A stretch of 64,000 nt of DNA from positions 186,001-250,000 of the forward strand of contig JASCPE010000003.1 in the NCBI GenBank assembly GCA_029959865.1, in the 5' to 3' direction. The notes below the pieces were generated by a model that ran no database searches, was not told the DNA's origin, and worked only from the letters and a program-made list of their open reading frames with translations. Source of the DNA: Microbacteriaceae bacterium PS02070 (lineage in GTDB: Bacteria > Actinomycetota > Actinomycetes > Actinomycetales > Microbacteriaceae). Position numbers and translations under genes: made by a program. Of the stretch, positions 60,037-64,000 are shown in pieces. Each line of letters opens with the position of its first letter. Position 1 is the stretch's first letter.

Positions 60037-62798
60037 CCGTCGACCTCCTCGTGGAACTCTTCATCTCCGTCATCGATGCCGAAGAACTGCTCCTGCCAGA
60101 CGGTATTCACGAGGAGCTTCACGCCGCGCTCCTGCCGCTGTCGATCCTCGTCGCTGTCGAGGTCGAGCGGAGGGAAGGCGACGCGCACCGCCCATAACGG
60201 CGATTCGCTCGAGATTGAGACAGTCGGAGGACGATCCCCCGCGACGGGCTTGGTGGTTACTGCGTAGAGCATCAGGGTGGGGTGCGTCACAGCCGATTTC
60301 GCCGTGATCTCCTCTAGCGCTCGTTCAGACCCATACTCGCGGTCGACGCGCTCGCGGAGCTGTGCGTATTCCTCAGGGTTGAGCGAGTTTGCGAGGTCCG
60401 TCGGGCTCGCGACCTGCCGATTCTTGAAATGCAGATAGGTACCCGCGTCGTCCTTCGACTGCAGCTGATTACGGACCGAGCTCCGAAAGGTCTCTGGGAG
60501 CCCTTCGATGGACACGGGGTCGCCTGATCCACTGACGATGACGACGCGCCAAGAGCCCGCGTTCTTGGCATCGCTTAGGAACTTGGTGATCTGAGGCCGC
60601 TCAACATTCGGACCGGTTCCGAAGAACAGGTCCGACCTGTGCGCGGTGAACCCGTCGAAAAACTCCGAAACATACGCGAGCGGGACGTGATGCCACCCAA
60701 AGGCCTGCCCTTTAGTCGCGAATGCGTCTCCGCTCGCGGCGAGCCGGCCGACCAACTGCGAGATCGCGCTAGCGTTTCGCTGAAGGTCTTCGGTGGCCAT
60801 ATTGACCGACTGCTTGACCTGGCCGTGCAGATTGACGACTACCTCTTCAATTCTGGCGGCTCGACGCTTGTTCGCAGCCACGATCGCGATCTCGGGGATG
60901 AGGCGAATCTTTAAACCGAACTGCTCGGGAGTCAGACCGTGCGCCTCCATCTCGCGGAGGTCCTCGCGCAGCTCCTGACTGATACCGGCGACATTGCTGA
61001 AGATCTCATCGACATTGCCAGGCATCCAGATCCGCACCAGATCTTCGTACCCAGGCCGATAGCCGAACCATCGCCCCATCTGCAGAAGCGTGTCGGCGTT
61101 GCCTGGTTGCCGGACAAAGTAACTGACCTGCAACCCATCGAGGGTGAGGCCGCGCGACAGCACGTCGCCTCCGACATAGATCACGGGGCGCACATCGTGC
61201 GCTGCTCGCTGCTCCGGAGTCATTTGACGTCGACTATTAACGCGCTCCTTCGAGGTCTGATTGTTGACAAGATCTATCCGATAGGTTTTTGCGACTTGAA
61301 CGAGCCGGTTGGACACCTGCGCCCATGAGAGCTCTCCAGCAAGCACTGTCGGGTAGAAACGCTCCGCCAGGTCGCGGATCCGCGTGGCTAGCGGACCCCT
61401 GCCTGCAGCCGCATAGCGCTCGAACTCCATCTCGATCACTTGGGCAACGGTGTGCGCGAACTGAGAGATGGCATCCTTCACTCGCGCCTGCACCATGTTG
61501 AATCGAGATATGTTCACCATCATCGAAGCGGGTCGAGCCTCGCCATCCCGCGCGAGGCGTACAGCGCTTCCGATGAAGAAGGCGATGATCGCATCCTCCA
61601 GGCTCGACGGGAGAGCGTCGAAGGGGTGATCCTTCTTGTGCTTGAGTGGAAGTTCTCGAAGGCAGTCCTCGACGTCGGTACTGACGGCGTCGCTGTCGGC
61701 GCCGAAGTACGTCCCTACGCCGAGGTAGTTGCTAGGCGATGCCAGCGCCCGAATGTAGTTGCTCGGAAAAAGGTCGTCTTTGATCGTGTGGTCGATGAGG
61801 ACGTTCGCGAACGGAGTGGCCGTGATCCCGAGATAGGTGCTACGCGACGAGACGTCTAGTAACCCTCGGATCGCCTTGTTTACGCGGGTGGGGTCGCTGT
61901 CCGGATCGGCCGTGTTCGGACTACCCCAGTCGGCCTCGTCATCCACGACGACGAGGGGAAGATCGAAACCGTTCGGGCCGGCCTGTTGCTGAATGTATGC
62001 CTTCACGTTCTCCAGCATCCTGACGTTCTTCTTGATCACGAACACCGTTGGAACGCCTGTATCGACCCACACGGTGGATGCGAGCTTCGAGGACGCGCTG
62101 AAGTCACGGCGGACCGTTGTCATGCCGATCGTCCGAAATGTTTGATCGACCAACCCGATTCCGGTGCGCATCTGCGCCCCGGCGACGCTGATGTTGTCTT
62201 CGAGGAACGACGAGTTCGTGCCAGTGAGGTCGACATCGATCCGGAGTTGAGTCTGACTACGAAGGTCGTTCGTATGACCACCGAGAACGATGATGACTCT
62301 GTAGCCGTAGTCGATTGCCTTGTTCAGCACGCCGATGTAGGTCGCGGTCTTTCCTGATTGAACTTCGCCCATGAGAAGGCCGCGCCGGGCCCAGCGCGCC
62401 TTGACAGTCGGGTCGCCCATGAGTTCGACGACCGCGTCGGTCTGACGTTCGAGCGCATCAATGACCTGCGGCGCCCAACCACGTGAGATGAGCAGACCAC
62501 GGTAGGCGAGCCACCTCTTCTGTTCGATCGTCGGCTGGCGGTCGGCCATCCACGGCCTGAACGCTCGGTCTACGATTCCGACGTCGATCCCTTGAGTGAC
62601 GTTGCCCTTCGTCGTGACAACGACAACCACCTGCTCGATCTCAAGCTGACTCAGCTCGGGGGTGAGGATCCCGCTGAGTTGCCGCGCCTTGATCTCAAGC
62701 TCGTCGAGAGCCACCGAGGATCTCCGTTTGCGGTTCTCGTTGACCACCCACATCGTCAGCTGAGCCTCCAGGCTTCGCTGGTCTTCACTGAGCGCCAT
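60033..62798 (-). CDS. Z1 domain helicase-like ATPase
   Basis: A 921-residue ATPase. Walker A GEVQSGKT is at 144-151, the Walker B-like VVVDDEADWG near 284, and the Z1 signature YVGGDVLSRGLTLDGLQVSYFVR near 545. Z1 ATPases occur in restriction-type systems with MORC-like GHKL ATPases. It probably moves along or senses DNA and drives the nuclease. ATG 62798 follows AAGGGG; it overlaps the GHKL gene by 14 nt. Confidence 0.9.
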   Translation of the reverse strand: MALSEDQRSLEAQLTMWVVNENRKRRSSVALDELEIKARQLSGILTPELSQLEIEQVVVVVTTKGNVTQGIDVGIVDRAFRPWMADRQPTIEQKRWLAYRGLLISRGWAPQVIDALERQTDAVVELMGDPTVKARWARRGLLMGEVQSGKTATYIGVLNKAIDYGYRVIIVLGGHTNDLRSQTQLRIDVDLTGTNSSFLEDNISVAGAQMRTGIGLVDQTFRTIGMTTVRRDFSASSKLASTVWVDTGVPTVFVIKKNVRMLENVKAYIQQQAGPNGFDLPLVVVDDEADWGSPNTADPDSDPTRVNKAIRGLLDVSSRSTYLGITATPFANVLIDHTIKDDLFPSNYIRALASPSNYLGVGTYFGADSDAVSTDVEDCLRELPLKHKKDHPFDALPSSLEDAIIAFFIGSAVRLARDGEARPASMMVNISRFNMVQARVKDAISQFAHTVAQVIEMEFERYAAAGRGPLATRIRDLAERFYPTVLAGELSWAQVSNRLVQVAKTYRIDLVNNQTSKERVNSRRQMTPEQRAAHDVRPVIYVGGDVLSRGLTLDGLQVSYFVRQPGNADTLLQMGRWFGYRPGYEDLVRIWMPGNVDEIFSNVAGISQELREDLREMEAHGLTPEQFGLKIRLIPEIAIVAANKRRAARIEEVVVNLHGQVKQSVNMATEDLQRNASAISQLVGRLAASGDAFATKGQAFGWHHVPLAYVSEFFDGFTAHRSDLFFGTGPNVERPQITKFLSDAKNAGSWRVVIVSGSGDPVSIEGLPETFRSSVRNQLQSKDDAGTYLHFKNRQVASPTDLANSLNPEEYAQLRERVDREYGSERALEEITAKSAVTHPTLMLYAVTTKPVAGDRPPTVSISSESPLWAVRVAFPPLDLDSDEDRQRQERGVKLLVNTVWQEQFFGIDDGDEEFHEEVDG

Positions 62799-64000
62799 CG
62801 GTGTCCCCTTCCAGGACAAGATCGACAAGAGCCAGAAGATTGCTGACTCGGTTGAAGGGTTCAATCGAGGAGAGCTGGGCCGCTACCTCCGCACTTCTCG
62901 TCCCCAACGCTCCAGCACCTTGAAGTAGCCGAAGCTTCGCGATCACCAATTCCTCCACCGGAGACGCGTCCGCCGTCACCCCACTCGCAGCCATGACGGC
63001 GTACAGGTCCTGGGCGGGATAGCCCGAGGCCAGCATCTCTAGTGCCGCGTCCAAGAGTCCCACTTTCTCGGAGGCGAGTTGCTCTCGCAGTACGACGAGC
63101 AGAGGATGCTCTGCGTTGACCACATAAGAGACTCGCCCCTGCCGGTCCACGACCTTCTCCCACACGCGGGTCAGATGCGCATCCGACTCGCGCCGACCTC
63201 GATAAGTGTGGACACGCCGACCTCGATCTAGCAGTGGCTCGATCAGACGTTTGAGGTGAGACTTGAACGACGCAGGCGGCTCAGCTCGAGACTTCTTGAT
63301 ATCGAGTTGCCAAAGGTGATCGAGCGTATTCGGAATGTCCACACGGATACGCGTCTGCTTCGTAAGCTCGCTCTTCGCCGCAAGGCCGTACCAACTGCCA
63401 TGTGAGATCAGGCGGCGATTGCGGTAGATGTAGAGACCCTGCGCCTCACGCATACCGGTTGAGAGGTCATTTCGTGCGCGTTCCGCAGGCGTGAGACCGG
63501 ATGGGTGCGGCAGAGTGAATGCTGTGACCCGGACCAGTTCGCCTCGAATGCGGACCTCATCGGTGGGGCTCGTCTGAGTGCGTGGATTCGACTCGAGGAA
63601 CGGGTCAAGCGGACTGAGCTTCGATCCGTTGATGCGGATCGTAATTCCCGCGCGTCCGCTCTTGAGGAAGCGATGAAACACCAGCGCGAGGCTCTCGCGC
63701 GCTGCCACAAGAAGACCCCGGAGGTGACCGCCGCAGTCGTAAGTGTCGCCGAGCAGGAGGTCGAGAGACTGCCAGATGACGAGCGTGCCGCTCTCCCTCG
63801 CATCAAAGGCGCTCCACAGTGGCAGGCGTTGGATCTGATCATCGCCGAGTAGAAGAAGTGACCAGCGACCCGTCTCAAGCACGTGATCGATGTCCCAACG
63901 CAACGCGGTCGTGGCACCTGCCCGGCGTGTGACGACAGTGACGGAGCGCGCTTGAGAAAGTGATGCCGTCTTGAGCCCGAGGCCAAAGCGTCCGAGATCC
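62785..64000 (-). CDS. GHKL/MORC-type ATPase, cut by the window edge
   Basis: The C-terminal about 405 residues of a GHKL ATPase. The frame stays open to the right edge, and the first residues read DLGRFGLGLKTASLSQARSVTVVTR, the G2-box region (GRFGLGLKTAS) of MORC/MutL-type ATPases. The next part, through RVDIPNTLDHLWQLDIKKSRAEPP, is the transducer domain. The N-terminal ATP-binding part (N-box, G1) lies outside the window. A TTG at 63903 could be misread as a start but the upstream reading proves continuation. First visible gene of the operon. Confidence 0.87.
   Translation of the reverse strand, partial: DLGRFGLGLKTASLSQARSVTVVTRRAGATTALRWDIDHVLETGRWSLLLLGDDQIQRLPLWSAFDARESGTLVIWQSLDLLLGDTYDCGGHLRGLLVAARESLALVFHRFLKSGRAGITIRINGSKLSPLDPFLESNPRTQTSPTDEVRIRGELVRVTAFTLPHPSGLTPAERARNDLSTGMREAQGLYIYRNRRLISHGSWYGLAAKSELTKQTRIRVDIPNTLDHLWQLDIKKSRAEPPASFKSHLKRLIEPLLDRGRRVHTYRGRRESDAHLTRVWEKVVDRQGRVSYVVNAEHPLLVVLREQLASEKVGLLDAALEMLASGYPAQDLYAVMAASGVTADASPVEELVIAKLRLLQGAGALGTRSAEVAAQLSSIEPFNRVSNLLALVDLVLEGDTDGAQ

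Overview
The window looks like the chromosome of a high-GC actinobacterium, most probably Microbacterium or a close relative in Microbacteriaceae. The signs are strong G/C third-position bias, a class Ib nrdHIEF operon, Lsr2, a 13E12/DUF222-type HNH protein, a DtxR/IdeR-type iron box and many ATGA-overlapping operons. The genus is inferred, since no 16S gene is present.

Left end (1-3.75 kb): the 3' end of a VIT/CCC1-type transporter gene, a DUF6512 membrane protein, a frameshifted dprA-like gene, then an excisionase-like HTH gene and a tyrosine integrase. This looks like the end of an integrated element abutting the terminator of the nrd operon. A cluster of GTGCCCC heptamers upstream of int is a candidate set of recombinase arm sites. 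At 3.77-7.6 kb is the class Ib ribonucleotide reductase operon nrdH-nrdI-nrdE-nrdF (minus strand), with candidate NrdR boxes and a DnaA-box-like cluster in its 507-nt upstream gap.

Housekeeping and accessory metabolism (8.1-29.3 kb): alpha/beta hydrolase coupled to an acyl-CoA dehydrogenase, DUF445, a gamma-glutamylcyclotransferase-like protein, a SixA-like phosphatase, YbaK/EbsC, a Leu/Val/Phe-type dehydrogenase, an acyl-CoA ligase and an NAD-dependent epimerase. These are followed by a secreted GH43 enzyme broken by one in-frame TGA and its likely LacI regulator, tRNA-Ala(CGC), a membrane protein, GNAT, galU, 5-formyl-THF cyclo-ligase, an FmdB-type protein, mscL, and a very large SF1-like helicase/nuclease protein whose Walker motifs are degenerate.

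Purine/ureide degradation island (29.5-41.1 kb): a five-gene minus-strand operon (allantoinase, acetamidase/formamidase, AtzH-AtzE-type fused amidase, ureidoglycine-glyoxylate aminotransferase, allantoate amidohydrolase) is divergent from OHCU decarboxylase, HIU hydrolase and an HpxO-type FAD urate hydroxylase. An XRE-cupin regulator and a xanthine/uracil permease follow. Together they encode uptake of purine and oxidation of urate through HIU, OHCU, allantoin and allantoate to ureidoglycine, which is transaminated with glyoxylate. The two amidases are candidates for the remaining steps. An MGMT-like protein with Val at the catalytic Cys position sits at the left edge.

Acetate/propionate block and beyond (41.3-56.6 kb): ActP symporter, DUF485 protein and a PrpE-like acyl-CoA synthetase, divergent from a GAF-LuxR regulator; then lsr2, an iron-boxed Fes-like esterase, a YcaQ-like protein, a degenerate 20-bp repeat array directly after an HNH gene, a DEAD-box helicase, ribokinase, a complete VIT/CCC1 gene, and a TetR/3-hydroxyacyl-CoA dehydrogenase operon with a clear palindromic operator.

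Right end (57-64 kb): a four-gene minus-strand operon of GHKL/MORC-type ATPase (cut by the window edge), Z1 helicase-like ATPase, PD-(D/E)xK nuclease-like protein (DUF4420) and AIPR-family protein. It is the strongest candidate in the window for an under-characterised biological system, very likely an anti-phage or restriction-type system.
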